A model generated the notes under the pieces. That model had not been told where the DNA came from. It worked only from the letters and a program-made list of their open reading frames with translations, and made no database searches. Positions 17,917 to 26,740 of a DNA stretch of 64,000 bases are shown here, piece after piece. The position numbers and the translations under genes are program-made. Source of the stretch: Chloroflexota bacterium (lineage in GTDB: Bacteria; Chloroflexota; Anaerolineae; Anaerolineales; UBA4823). Within the stretch, counting starts at the first letter, position 1, and each line of letters begins with the position of its first letter. Location: positions 1-64,000 of the forward strand of contig JAKQIM010000025.1 of NCBI GenBank assembly GCA_029557965.1. Reading direction: 5' to 3'.

Positions 17917-19788
17917 GTGAATTCTAATCGCAACCGTTCGACGATCGTTTATGTGCTTTTGTTCGCCATCATCATCGTGCTGGTGATGTACAACCTGCAG
18001 TCGAACCCGGGTTCTCAAGAAACCCTCTCGATCAACCAGGTAGCTGCCGATGTAAAGAGCGGCATTGTGGCGCGGATCATTGAGAATGACAGTCAATTGA
18101 CCGTGGTATATCAAGATGGCGGTGAAGGGAACGAGCGTACTTCGCATATGGATCCGGGTGCTTCGCTGGTCGAGCAGTTGATCGACCTGGGCGTAAGCCC
18201 GGCTGACCTCTCTCCAGAGCGGGTCAAGATCGAAATCAAGCCCCCCAGCCCCTGGTTGGGCGTGGCAACTGCCCTGGGATATATCCTGCCCTTCTTGCTC
18301 TTGGGCGGCGTTTTTTGGTTTGTCTTCCGGCAGGCCCAGGGCAGCAACAATGCCGCCATGTCGTTCGGCAAGTCGCGGGCGCGCATGTTTACCGGCGACC
18401 AGCCCACCGTGACCTTTGAAGACGTAGCCGGTGTGGATGAATCCAAAGAAGAGCTGAAAGAAGTGGTCGAATTCCTGCGCGAGCCTGAGAAGTTTATCTC
18501 TTTGGGGGCGCGCATTCCCAAGGGTGTGCTCTTGGTAGGCCCTCCCGGAACGGGCAAAACGCTCTTGGCCAAGGCTGTTTCTGGTGAGGCGGGCGTGCCT
18601 TTCTTCTCCATCTCGGGTTCGGAATTTGTTGAAATGTTTGTGGGTGTCGGCGCCAGCCGTGTGCGCGACCTGTTTGACCAGGCCAAGCGCCATTCGCCTT
18701 GTATCGTCTTCGTGGATGAAATCGATGCCGTGGGCCGCCAGCGTGGGGCCGGTTTGGGCGGCAGTCACGATGAACGCGAACAAACCCTTAACCAGATGCT
18801 GGTTGAGATGGATGGTTTTGATACCGATACCAATGTGATTATCATGGCGGCAACCAACCGTCCCGATATCCTCGATCCGGCTTTGCTGCGTCCGGGCCGT
18901 TTTGACCGCCGCGTGGTGCTGGACCGCCCCGATATGCGCGGCCGCGAAGCTATCCTCAAGGTGCACGCCAAGGGTAAGCCCCTGGCGCCCAATACCGATA
19001 TGGCTGTGTTAGCCCGCTCTACCCCCGGGTTTGTGGGGGCCGACCTGGAGAACCTTGTTAATGAAGGCGCTATCCTGGCGGCGCGGCGCAATAAGAAGGC
19101 GATCGAGCAGGAAGACCTGGAAGAAGCCATTGAGCGCGTCATCGCCGGCCCCGAGCGCAAAAGCCGCCTGATCAGCGATGAAGAGAAGCGCATTGTGGCG
19201 TATCACGAAGCCGGGCATGCGGTGGTGATGAATGCCCTGGCTGAGGCCGACCCGGTCCACAAGGTTTCGATCATTGCCCGCGGCATGATGGGTGGTTACA
19301 CCCTGGCCCTGCCAGAAGAAGACCGCACCTTGATGGGCCGCAAGAAAATGCTGGCAGATATGGTCGGCTTGCTGGGTGGACGAGCGGCCGAAGAGTTGGT
19401 CTTCAATGATATTACCTCGGGCGCGGCCAATGACCTGGAACGGGTGACACGCATGGCCCGCTCGATGGTGACCCGCCTGGGCATGAGCGATGCCCTTGGA
19501 CCTATGGTCTACGGTCAGAAAGAAGAATTGATCTTCTTGGGGCGTGAAATTTCTGAGCAGCGCGACTACTCAGATGCCGTTGCCGAGCAAATCGACCAGG
19601 AAGTGCGCAAGCTGGTCGGCCAGGCCTATGACCGCTCTCGCCAGCTCTTGACTGAGTACCGCGATAAGTTGGATGCGGTGGCCCAGCGCCTATTGGAAGT
19701 GGAGACCATCTCGCGCGAAGAGTTTGAAGCCCTCTTCCCGACCCCCACTCCCAAAAATAACGGCACTCCGGTGCCGCAGGCGGCCTGA
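17917..19788 (+). CDS. ftsH: ATP-dependent zinc metalloprotease FtsH
   Basis: This membrane-bound AAA protease has 623 residues from GTG 17917, chosen for the GGAGG site 5 nt upstream; an in-frame ATG at 17839 has no ribosome site. One helix follows the start ([19 protein letters not shown]), then a periplasmic-type domain and a second helix ([18 protein letters not shown]). The AAA+ module shows Walker [10 protein letters not shown], Walker [11 protein letters not shown] and the SRH. The protease domain carries the zinc motif HEAGH. It removes misassembled membrane proteins. It is followed by a strong terminator. Confidence 0.97.
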   Translation: MNSNRNRSTIVYVLLFAIIIVLVMYNLQSNPGSQETLSINQVAADVKSGIVARIIENDSQLTVVYQDGGEGNERTSHMDPGASLVEQLIDLGVSPADLSPERVKIEIKPPSPWLGVATALGYILPFLLLGGVFWFVFRQAQGSNNAAMSFGKSRARMFTGDQPTVTFEDVAGVDESKEELKEVVEFLREPEKFISLGARIPKGVLLVGPPGTGKTLLAKAVSGEAGVPFFSISGSEFVEMFVGVGASRVRDLFDQAKRHSPCIVFVDEIDAVGRQRGAGLGGSHDEREQTLNQMLVEMDGFDTDTNVIIMAATNRPDILDPALLRPGRFDRRVVLDRPDMRGREAILKVHAKGKPLAPNTDMAVLARSTPGFVGADLENLVNEGAILAARRNKKAIEQEDLEEAIERVIAGPERKSRLISDEEKRIVAYHEAGHAVVMNALAEADPVHKVSIIARGMMGGYTLALPEEDRTLMGRKKMLADMVGLLGGRAAEELVFNDITSGAANDLERVTRMARSMVTRLGMSDALGPMVYGQKEELIFLGREISEQRDYSDAVAEQIDQEVRKLVGQAYDRSRQLLTEYRDKLDAVAQRLLEVETISREEFEALFPTPTPKNNGTPVPQAA

Positions 19789-19830
19789 ACTTTGGGGGTC
19801 AGGCTCCCCAAGAACCTGTATCTGTAATGC

Positions 19831-19873
19831 CGGGGCTGTCTCACACGTGTTTAGAGACAGCCCCGTTCTTCTT
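19831..19873 (+). terminator. Intrinsic terminator after ftsH
   Basis: CGGGGCTGTCTC (19831-19842) pairs with GAGACAGCCCCG (19854-19865) and is followed by TTCTTCTTC. The stem is a perfect 12 bp. The T-run is broken by C, but the position just after ftsH fits. Confidence 0.75.
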
Positions 19874-19917
19874 CTTGGCAAAAGATATTAATAATTGTTA
19901 ATTGTTATAAACTCATT

Positions 19918-19946
19918 TTGACTTTTATTGATGTGCTTGGTATAAT
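19918..19946 (+). promoter_or_regulatory. Sigma70-type promoter of the S1-domain gene
   Basis: TTGACT (19918-19923) and TATAAT (19941-19946) are separated by 17 nt, and the -10 is also extended (TTGGTATAAT). The start codon lies 40 nt downstream. Confidence 0.8.
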
Positions 19947-19985
19947 CCACTTTTGCGTATACACTGGATAAATGGAGAGTGAGCT

Positions 19986-20777
19986 ATGGAAACCAACCCT
20001 GCCGAGGTTTCACAGAGCGATTTGGTTAGCGATATTAAACAGAAACAGCACTTTACGGGCAAGGTGATTAAAATCACGCTGGCTGGGGCGATCGTTGATA
20101 TTGGCAGCGGCGTTCCTGGGGTCGTGCATATTTCGCAGATCCAAAAGGAGCCGGTTAAGCGCGTGGAAGATGTCATTCAGGTCGATCAGATGGTCGATGT
20201 GTGGGTGCGGCGCGTATATCCCAAGAAGAACCGCATCGATTTGACCATGATCAAGCCCCTCGACATGGAATGGGGCGAGATGAAGCCTGAAATGGTTGTC
20301 TCGGGCAAGGTGACCCGCCTGGAGAAGTTCGGCGCCTTTGTGGATATTGGCGCAGAGCGCCCCGGCCTGGTCCACATCAGCGAGTTGACTCACGACTATA
20401 TCAAGACCGTTGGCGACGTGGTTAAAGAAGGCGATACGGTTGAGGTCAAAATCCTCGAAGTGAACCGCCAGAAGAAACAGATCAAGCTCAGCATGAAGGC
20501 CCTGCAAGAAAAGCCGGAAGATATGGTCAAGACTGTACTGACCGGCAAGGCCAAGGAAAAAGAGCGCGAGCGCGAAAAGGCTGTTGAGGCTGAACCGGAA
20601 GAGAAGGAAGAGCCTATTCCCACCGCAATGGAAATTGCACTGCGCCAGGCTATGGAGCGCAAAGGTGTTGGGAATATGGGCGACTTCGCTGCCAAGAAAA
20701 AGCGCAAGAACGAACGCAGTGATGATCTTGAAGGGATCTTCTCTCGCACGCTCAAGAACCGCGTGGCAACCAAGTAA
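19986..20777 (+). CDS. S1 RNA-binding domain protein (two S1 repeats)
   Basis: The protein has 263 residues. S1 domain 1 is at about 18-88 (GKVIKITLAGAIVDIGSGVP to RIDLTMIKP) and S1 domain 2 at about 103-175 (GKVTRLEKFGAFVDIGAERP to QIKLSMKAL). The C-terminal 90 residues are highly charged (a Lys/Arg/Glu run around 185-215) with a basic end. It resembles the shortened ribosomal protein S1 (RpsA-like) of Gram-positive and Chloroflexota genomes and probably aids mRNA binding at the ribosome. It is a single-gene transcript with its own promoter and terminator. Confidence 0.9.
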   Translation: METNPAEVSQSDLVSDIKQKQHFTGKVIKITLAGAIVDIGSGVPGVVHISQIQKEPVKRVEDVIQVDQMVDVWVRRVYPKKNRIDLTMIKPLDMEWGEMKPEMVVSGKVTRLEKFGAFVDIGAERPGLVHISELTHDYIKTVGDVVKEGDTVEVKILEVNRQKKQIKLSMKALQEKPEDMVKTVLTGKAKEKEREREKAVEAEPEEKEEPIPTAMEIALRQAMERKGVGNMGDFAAKKKRKNERSDDLEGIFSRTLKNRVATK

Positions 20778-20791
20778 GACCCGATCTAATC

Positions 20792-20845
20792 AAACAAACA
20801 TGATGCCCCCCTGGTTCGTCTTTCAGGAGTGCATCATGTTTTGTT
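20792..20845 (+). terminator. Intrinsic terminator after the S1-domain gene
   Basis: AACATGATGC (20797-20806) pairs with GCATCATGTT (20831-20840), followed by TTGTTG. Flanking AACA/TGTT bases extend the stem with one mismatch. An inner CCTG/CAGG pairing shortens the loop. Confidence 0.7.
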
Positions 20846-20880
20846 GTCTGTGTTGTGCTTGACCGTCTGTTTCGCCCAGG

Positions 20881-22446
20881 TCAATCAACCTGGCTTGGGT
20901 AGCCCGTTATCCGCTGGATCTTCTTATACAAAGGGCGCAAACGCCGGTACATTTGGGCGTACACCGTGTGATACAGCTCGTCATAGATGGCGTGCTGGCG
21001 CGGATCAGGTTCATACACCTGGCTGATGCGGGTCATCGCACCAACAGCCTGCTCGAAGCTGCTATGCAGTCCCAAGCCAACCGCGGCATCGATTGCTGCA
21101 CCCAAGCCCGAAGTTTCGTAAATATGCGGCCTGCCAGCAGGTAGGCCGAACACATCGGCTGTGATCTGCATTGCCACGTTGCTCTGCGAGCCGCCGCCCG
21201 AAACGCGCACCTCGGTGATGGGCGTATGGCTGCGTTTCTCAAAGCGGTGCATCCCATCGCGCAGGTCATAGGCCAACCCTTCTAAGATGGCGCGGTACAT
21301 GTGGCCCCGGGTATGCACATCACCAAAGCCGATGATGGCGCCCTTGGCTTCTGGGCCGGGTATTTTTAACCCGGGTGACCAGTAGGGCTGCAGCATTAAA
21401 CCCATCGAGCCGGCAGGAACCTGGCCCACCATTTCGTCGAAGATGACTTCGGGGGGCACGCCGCGCGCTTCTGCCGTTTGCATCTCGTGCTGGCCAAACT
21501 CTTGCTTGAACCAACTGACCATCCAGAAACCACGGTAAACCTGGTATTCCATGCAGTAGGCATTGGATACCGCCGATGGATAGGGAGGAATGAGGGGGAT
21601 CGGTTCAATATAACGGCGCTGGGTGGTGCAGAAGGTGGCGGAGGTGCCGTATCCCAGGCAGCCGATGTTGGGCTCCAGGCAGCCTGAGCCGATCACCTCA
21701 CAGGCCTTATCTGCCGCAGCGGCGATGAGCGGCAGCCCCTGGGGGATGCCCGTGGCGGCAGAGGCCGCCGCGCTGATCTCACCCAGGGGGTGGGCCGGGT
21801 GTTCCAGGTCGGCCAGCACAGATGGGTCCATGGGCACGGCCTGCCACTTCCAGTCGCTCTTATTTGCCCAGCGCAAATTCTTGTAATCAAACGGCATGTA
21901 GCCAACCTGGCAGCCCACCGAATCGGCAAAGCGCTCGGTCAGGCGGTAAGTCAGGTATCCCGATAGGTACAGGTATTTGTGGGTGGCGCGCCAGATCTCG
22001 GGCTGTTGGGTGCGGATCCAATTGGCCTCCGCCTCGGCTTGCAGGTAAGCCACGGTGCCGCGCATGCCTGCCACTGAAAATAGCAGGCCCCAAATGCCTC
22101 CCACGGGTGGCTCACCCAAGGCGCGGCGTTGGTCCATCCAGGTGATGGCGGGCCGCAGCGGCTGCCCCTGGGCGTCTAAGTTGATCAGGGTCGAGCGCTG
22201 GGTGGTCAGGGCCACGCCCGCGATCGCTTCTTTGTCAATGATGCCTTGAGCCCACAGCCCCTGGCAAGCCAGGCACAGGTTTTTCCAATAATAATCAGGA
22301 TCCTGCTCGGCATACCCCGGCTGAGACGAGACGTAAGGTTGCAGGGGAATACGAGATTTGGCCAGCAGGTTGCCAGCCAGGTCGAAGACGAGCGCGCGCA
22401 CCGATTGGGTGCCGTTATCAATGGCGAGAAGCAGGTCTTTTATCAT
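20881..22446 (-). CDS. FGGY-family carbohydrate kinase
   Basis: This 521-residue ASKHA-fold kinase shows the phosphate-1 loop [17 protein letters not shown] at the N-terminus, '[11 protein letters not shown]' and '[11 protein letters not shown]' of the FGGY N-domain, and the C-domain adenosine-binding '[20 protein letters not shown]'. It would phosphorylate a sugar, polyol or glycerol-like substrate with ATP. By context it is the last gene after the fadR, flavoenzyme and glpD genes, 8 nt behind glpD. A glycerol or dihydroxyacetone substrate is therefore plausible, but the family-level fold does not decide it. Confidence 0.9.
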   Translation of the reverse strand: MIKDLLLAIDNGTQSVRALVFDLAGNLLAKSRIPLQPYVSSQPGYAEQDPDYYWKNLCLACQGLWAQGIIDKEAIAGVALTTQRSTLINLDAQGQPLRPAITWMDQRRALGEPPVGGIWGLLFSVAGMRGTVAYLQAEAEANWIRTQQPEIWRATHKYLYLSGYLTYRLTERFADSVGCQVGYMPFDYKNLRWANKSDWKWQAVPMDPSVLADLEHPAHPLGEISAAASAATGIPQGLPLIAAAADKACEVIGSGCLEPNIGCLGYGTSATFCTTQRRYIEPIPLIPPYPSAVSNAYCMEYQVYRGFWMVSWFKQEFGQHEMQTAEARGVPPEVIFDEMVGQVPAGSMGLMLQPYWSPGLKIPGPEAKGAIIGFGDVHTRGHMYRAILEGLAYDLRDGMHRFEKRSHTPITEVRVSGGGSQSNVAMQITADVFGLPAGRPHIYETSGLGAAIDAAVGLGLHSSFEQAVGAMTRISQVYEPDPRQHAIYDELYHTVYAQMYRRLRPLYKKIQRITGYPSQVD

Positions 22447-22453
22447 GGGGAAA

Positions 22454-24217
22454 TTATACGTCCAAATCGTCTTTCGGATTGTATCTTTTCCAGATCAAAA
22501 ATCCAAGCAGCCCTGCCAGGCCTGCCAGGATGCCGATCTGCACTGAGCGCTGCATGGCCTTCCGGCGGCTGGAGAGGCGCAGTGCCAGGCGGCGCTGGCG
22601 GGCCTCAACCAACGAGGCTTTCCAGTCTGGAATGCTCTCAGCGCTGGGCAGGCTGTACGAGCGCTGCCATAATGCCAGGTACTGCTGGGTCTCTTGCTCC
22701 CAGCGGGCGTCTGACCAGCCTAATTCTGGTTGGCAAATAGCCTGCATCTCTGTCAGCAGGCCGGCGGCGCCGCGCGGCAAGAGCAGCCCCAGGCGGGTTC
22801 GGCGCAGCAGTAGATCTTCAAGGTGCATCACGCCTTCTGAACGAGCCGCCCAACGCAGTTCGGCCCACAGCACGTTGGTACCCGGGATAGCCTCCAGCTC
22901 GCTGGGCTCGGCGGCGGCTGCCAGGGCCGGGGCCTCGGCCCCATAACGGCCCAGCAAACGGCGGCGTGCCTTTTCTCCTAATTTATCGGCGCCGGGCAGG
23001 TCCAGGTTGACCTGGTTCAGCACCGGCAGGCTGCGATCGATCTCGGGCAGTTCGGGCAGGCGGTGGCGGACGGCCTTGATTGCATCCAGGGCGATCAGGC
23101 GGAAGGTGGTTAGCTTGCCCCCGGTAATGGTCAGCAGGCCGTTCTCTTCCCAAACGACATGGTCGCGCGACTCTTGTGAAGGGTCGGCTTTACCGCTTCC
23201 AATGACGGGGCGTACGCCCGAATAGGTAGAGGTCACGTCCTCCAGCGTAATGCCCAGCGAAGGGAACTGCGATTCGACCGCCGCCATCAGGTAAGCCACT
23301 TCCTCAGGGCTGATGCTGGGGTCATCGCCCAGCTCGCTGCGGTGATCGACATCGGTGGTGCCGACCAGGGTCACATCTTCCCATGGGAAGATGAAGACGG
23401 GGCGGCGGTCGACGGGGTGCAAAAAGCTGACGGCCTGGGCCACTGGAAGCCGCCAGGAAGGGAAGATCAGGTGGCTGCCGCGCAGCGGGCGGATGCGGGG
23501 AGAGGCCCCTAGCTGGCCGCGCAGTTGGTCGGCCCAGGCGCCGGTGGCGCTGATGACCACCCTGGCCCTCACTTCAGCCGCGCGCTCGCTAACCAGGTCG
23601 TGCAGGCGGGCGCCAACTACCTGGCCTTCGTTGTCCATTAGCAACTCTTCAGCCTGGGTGTAGTTCAGGGCTGTGCCGCCCGCGGCAGATGCCTCACGCA
23701 GCACGCGCAGCACCAGGCGAGCATCGTCTGTTTGGGCATCTCCGTAGCGGAAGCCGCCTTGCAGATTTTGGCGCGCAATATGGGGCGCCAGCAGTTGGAA
23801 GTCTTGGGGGCTGTAATAGGCATGGTCCCAGCGCAGGGCCAATAGATCGTACACGGTCAGGCCTAGCTCAAAGGTCCAGCGACCGGGAAAATCACCCTCG
23901 TAAACGGTGAGCAAAAAGCCTAAGGGATCGATCAGCCCGGGGCCCTCGTGCAAAAGCTGTTGGCGTTCCTGGACGGAAGCGCGTGTCAGCAATACACGAC
24001 CTTCTTTCAAATAACGTAGGCCGCCGTGCACCAGCTTAGACGAACGGCTGGACGTGCCCCAGGCAAAGTCGTGCTGTTCTACCAGCAGGGCCCGCAGCCC
24101 CAGGCGGGTGGCCTCGCGCAAGATGCCTGCGCCCGTGATGCCGCCGCCAATGATGAGCAGATCCCAGGGATGGGTAATTTCAGACCAAACTGTATCGCGC
24201 CAGGTAGTATTCCACAT
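22454..24217 (-). CDS. glpD: FAD-dependent glycerol-3-phosphate dehydrogenase with C-terminal membrane anchor
   Basis: The protein has 587 residues. The N-terminal FAD site is clear ([20 protein letters not shown]), followed by the GlpD signature '[16 protein letters not shown]' and the substrate domain ending near '[14 protein letters not shown]'. It oxidises sn-glycerol-3-phosphate to dihydroxyacetone phosphate and passes electrons to quinone. GlpD is normally a peripheral membrane protein. This one adds a basic stretch ([17 protein letters not shown]) and one helix near the C-terminus ([16 protein letters not shown]), so it should be anchored. It lies 5 nt after the alkyl-DHAP-synthase-like gene and 8 nt before the kinase. 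Confidence 0.95.
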   Translation of the reverse strand: MWNTTWRDTVWSEITHPWDLLIIGGGITGAGILREATRLGLRALLVEQHDFAWGTSSRSSKLVHGGLRYLKEGRVLLTRASVQERQQLLHEGPGLIDPLGFLLTVYEGDFPGRWTFELGLTVYDLLALRWDHAYYSPQDFQLLAPHIARQNLQGGFRYGDAQTDDARLVLRVLREASAAGGTALNYTQAEELLMDNEGQVVGARLHDLVSERAAEVRARVVISATGAWADQLRGQLGASPRIRPLRGSHLIFPSWRLPVAQAVSFLHPVDRRPVFIFPWEDVTLVGTTDVDHRSELGDDPSISPEEVAYLMAAVESQFPSLGITLEDVTSTYSGVRPVIGSGKADPSQESRDHVVWEENGLLTITGGKLTTFRLIALDAIKAVRHRLPELPEIDRSLPVLNQVNLDLPGADKLGEKARRRLLGRYGAEAPALAAAAEPSELEAIPGTNVLWAELRWAARSEGVMHLEDLLLRRTRLGLLLPRGAAGLLTEMQAICQPELGWSDARWEQETQQYLALWQRSYSLPSAESIPDWKASLVEARQRRLALRLSSRRKAMQRSVQIGILAGLAGLLGFLIWKRYNPKDDLDV

Positions 24218-24222
24218 AATGA

Positions 24223-25812
24223 TTATCCGATTAACTTGCCAGGGTTCATAAGCTCATGCGGGTCGAACTGCTTGCACAGGCTGTGGAGCGCCGCCATGCC
24301 CAGCTCGCCTTTTTCGGCTGGCAAATAGGCGCGGTGATCCAGCCCAACCCCATGCTGGTGGCTGATGGTGCCCCCCTGGGCCACGATGGCCTGGCTGGCG
24401 GCATGCTTCATGGCTTGCCAGCGGCGCAAGGTCTCTTGCGGCTCGGCTGCCAGGCGGAAGAGGTAGGTGGTGTAGATGCTGGAGCCCTGGGGGTAAAGGT
24501 GTGAGAGGTGGGTGAAGATGTGAACCTTTTCGCCGCTGCTCTCCAATGCACTGCTCAGGCCGGTTTCGATAGCCTGTATGGTGCTGGGAACAGCGCTCCA
24601 GGTGGTGGCGGTCTCCAAAGTGTCGATGGCGTAGCCCTGTTCCCACAGCGTGTTGCGCAGGTAAGGGGTGCGGAAGCGGTTCTTTTGCCACTGTTTTCCG
24701 AAGGTGCGCCCAACGTGGATGCCCCCGTGACTGTTGCAGATGTCAATGGCTTCGTCGCGGGCTGCGCGGACGATGGTGTTTTGGCCGGTAAAGCCGATCA
24801 TCAGCATGCTCTTTTCGCTTCCCAGGCCGCGCATGTTGAGCAGCTTTTCAAGCGCACCGATCAGGTTTTCGTGCCCTGCCAGGGCCAGGGTGGTGGTTGT
24901 TTCATTGGCGGTGCTCAGGCGCAGCATCGAGAGCGGCAAGTTGGCTGCCAGGACCTGGCGGGCGGCTGCCATGCCGTGGTCGAAATCGGGGAAGAAGATA
25001 GCGTGGAAGTCTTCCCGCTGGGGCAGGGGGCTGACCCTTACGCTGGCTTCGGTGATAATGCCCAGGCGGCCCTCAGAGCCAAGCACCATCTCGCGCAGGT
25101 CTGGGCCCGCAGCCGAGGCAGGGAAGGGCGGCATCGTCAGTGTGCCAAGTGGGGTTTCCATCTGCCCTCCGGCAAACAGCTTCTCGATCCGTCCATAGCG
25201 CAGGGATTGCTGCCCGCTGGAGCGGGCTGCAATCCAGCCGCCGAGGGTGGCATATTCGAAGGACTGCGGGTAATGCCCCAGCGTAAGGCCGTGGGCACGC
25301 AGTTGGGCCTCTAGGTCTGGCCCGCTGACGCCCGCCCCGAAGGTGGCTAACAGGCTGGCGCGGTCCAGGTGCAGCAAGCGGTTCATGCGGCTCATATCAA
25401 CTGTTAAGGTTGGGGTGCCCGCCAGCGGTGTGATGTGACCGACCACGCTTGTGCCGCCGCCGTAAGGGATGACCGCTGCACCTACCTGACTGGCATATTG
25501 CAGCAGTTGGCGCACATCTTCGCTGCTGCCCGGATATGCCACCCCATCTGGGAAGGTGTCAACCAGCCCGCTGCGCAGGGCCAGCCAATCTGGCAGGCTT
25601 TGGCCGCGCGCATGTTGGATGCGCACCAGGGGGGTTGTATCCAACAGGGGATGGGCGGGCAAGCGGGTAGGCGGCACATGCTCTAGCACTTCCTTAAAAT
25701 CTGGCTCGGGGGTCGGGGTGCCAGGGCCTACCAGGGCGGTGAGAAAACGAGCGGCTGATTCGGGCAGGGGATAGATGATGCTGTCATCTCCCCATCCATT
25801 CCAACGGCGCAT
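24223..25812 (-). CDS. FAD-binding oxidoreductase, alkyl-DHAP synthase-like
   Basis: The protein has 529 residues. It opens with 'MRRWNGWGDDS', a hallmark of alkylglycerone-phosphate synthases (R/K-W-N-G-W-G). It then has the PCMH-type FAD-binding domain with 'VIPYGGGTSVVGHITP' and 'GSEGRLGIITEASV', and ends with a C-terminal cap holding 'TISHQHGVGLDHRAYL', the His-rich loop of that family. In eukaryotes and some bacteria the family swaps the acyl group of acyl-DHAP for a fatty alcohol, the first ether-bond step. D-lactate or glycolate dehydrogenase relatives are possible alternatives, but the RWNGWG start and the GlpD neighbour favour a DHAP substrate (inference). Confidence 0.85.
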   Translation of the reverse strand: MRRWNGWGDDSIIYPLPESAARFLTALVGPGTPTPEPDFKEVLEHVPPTRLPAHPLLDTTPLVRIQHARGQSLPDWLALRSGLVDTFPDGVAYPGSSEDVRQLLQYASQVGAAVIPYGGGTSVVGHITPLAGTPTLTVDMSRMNRLLHLDRASLLATFGAGVSGPDLEAQLRAHGLTLGHYPQSFEYATLGGWIAARSSGQQSLRYGRIEKLFAGGQMETPLGTLTMPPFPASAAGPDLREMVLGSEGRLGIITEASVRVSPLPQREDFHAIFFPDFDHGMAAARQVLAANLPLSMLRLSTANETTTTLALAGHENLIGALEKLLNMRGLGSEKSMLMIGFTGQNTIVRAARDEAIDICNSHGGIHVGRTFGKQWQKNRFRTPYLRNTLWEQGYAIDTLETATTWSAVPSTIQAIETGLSSALESSGEKVHIFTHLSHLYPQGSSIYTTYLFRLAAEPQETLRRWQAMKHAASQAIVAQGGTISHQHGVGLDHRAYLPAEKGELGMAALHSLCKQFDPHELMNPGKLIG

Positions 25813-25871
25813 AATGAACCTCCAGGAAATGTCAAATATTTGTGTCTATGCTGAATTTTTACGAGCTAGCC

Positions 25872-26555
25872 TTAAGCCTCTTGCCAGAGGCGGATGCTTT
25901 CTTGCATTGCCAGGCGCGCGATCTGTTCGACGCTGGCTGGATCATTCTGCTGCGTGGCCGACTGCAAAGCGCTGTAAAACGTTTGTGAAGCCTGGCGGTG
26001 TTGGCGGCGGGCAAAATAGGTGGTGGCGATTTGTTGGTAGAAGCCAGAAAAGCCGTTCAAGATGAGCGTATAGATTGGGTTTGAGCTGGCAACAGTCAGG
26101 GTGTGGTGCAGGCACCAGTCGAAGCTGGCGTAAGCAGCTGGCTCATCTGCCAATGCGGGGGCTTTCTCCAGGCATTCTAAGACCATGGATGGTTGATTGA
26201 TCACTGCCAGGCGGGTGTAAGCTGGGGCCATTGACAGGCGCACTTCTAAGAGATTGGGGATGAAATCAGCCGGCACATGGCCGTTTCGAACCAGCGCGCT
26301 GAGCACGTTCAGCCCGCCGTGGCGCCAGAAATCATTCACCCGGGTGGGCTTGCCCTGTTGGATGGTCAACCAGCCGTCGCGTTCCAGGCGTTGCAGGGTT
26401 TCGCGCAGCGTGGGGCGAGTGACCCCCAACTGTACCGACAGCTCGCGTTCGGCAGGCAGGGTGGTGCCGGGTGGATAACTGCCATCTAAGATTGCTGTGA
26501 GCAGGGTTTGCTCGGCGTATGCGGCGGGGCGTTGGGGCGGGGACCAGTGGTTCAT
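25872..26555 (-). CDS. fadR: FadR-type GntR-family transcriptional regulator
   Basis: The protein has 227 residues from ATG 26555. The winged helix spans residues about 8-75: 'LPAERELSVQLGVTRPTLRE' then 'DGWLTIQQGKPTRVNDFW'. These follow the Escherichia coli FadR sequence almost residue by residue, including the Arg and Thr residues that read the operator. The C-terminal ligand domain has 'NPIYTLILNGFSGFYQQI', also FadR-like, and keeps the Ser and Trp of the acyl-CoA site (ESIRLW). FadR senses long-chain acyl-CoA. A TGGTNNNACCA palindrome lies 34 nt upstream, suggesting autoregulation and control of the three genes downstream. Confidence 0.88.
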   Translation of the reverse strand: MNHWSPPQRPAAYAEQTLLTAILDGSYPPGTTLPAERELSVQLGVTRPTLRETLQRLERDGWLTIQQGKPTRVNDFWRHGGLNVLSALVRNGHVPADFIPNLLEVRLSMAPAYTRLAVINQPSMVLECLEKAPALADEPAAYASFDWCLHHTLTVASSNPIYTLILNGFSGFYQQIATTYFARRQHRQASQTFYSALQSATQQNDPASVEQIARLAMQESIRLWQEA

Positions 26556-26581
26556 CAAATGACCATCCTGAGAAATCAACT

Positions 26582-26605
26582 AACTGGTAAGTGGTCATAC
26601 CAGTT
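26582..26605. promoter_or_regulatory. FadR-type operator between fadR and dus
   Basis: The core TGGT-CAT-ACCA (26592-26602) matches the TGGTNNNACCA half-site layout of FadR and related GntR regulators. A wider inverted repeat AACTGGTA (26582-26589) / TACCAGTT (26598-26605) surrounds it. Its place 34 nt upstream of fadR, and about 50 bp upstream of the dus promoter, fits autoregulation. Confidence 0.7.
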
Positions 26606-26655
26606 GAGCGGATTCTAACACGCGCCCAGGTGCCCGTCAAGAGTGCGAACTGCCT

Positions 26656-26683
26656 TTGTATATCGCCAGACCTCTGCTATAAT
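26656..26683 (+). promoter_or_regulatory. Sigma70-type promoter of dus
   Basis: TTGTAT (26656-26661) and TATAAT (26678-26683) are 16 nt apart. The dus gene begins 57 nt downstream with GGGAGGA as ribosome site. Confidence 0.65.
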
Positions 26684-26740
26684 CCGGCCTGCTTATGCCT
26701 GGCACAGCCGCAAGGTGGTTTGCCAGGGAGGATTTTTGAA

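Noticed and set aside
17848-18966. Long antisense frame of 372 codons opposite ftsH
   Set aside because: It is the complement of a highly conserved gene, lacks a start signal and shows no recognisable domain; it is an effect of base composition.
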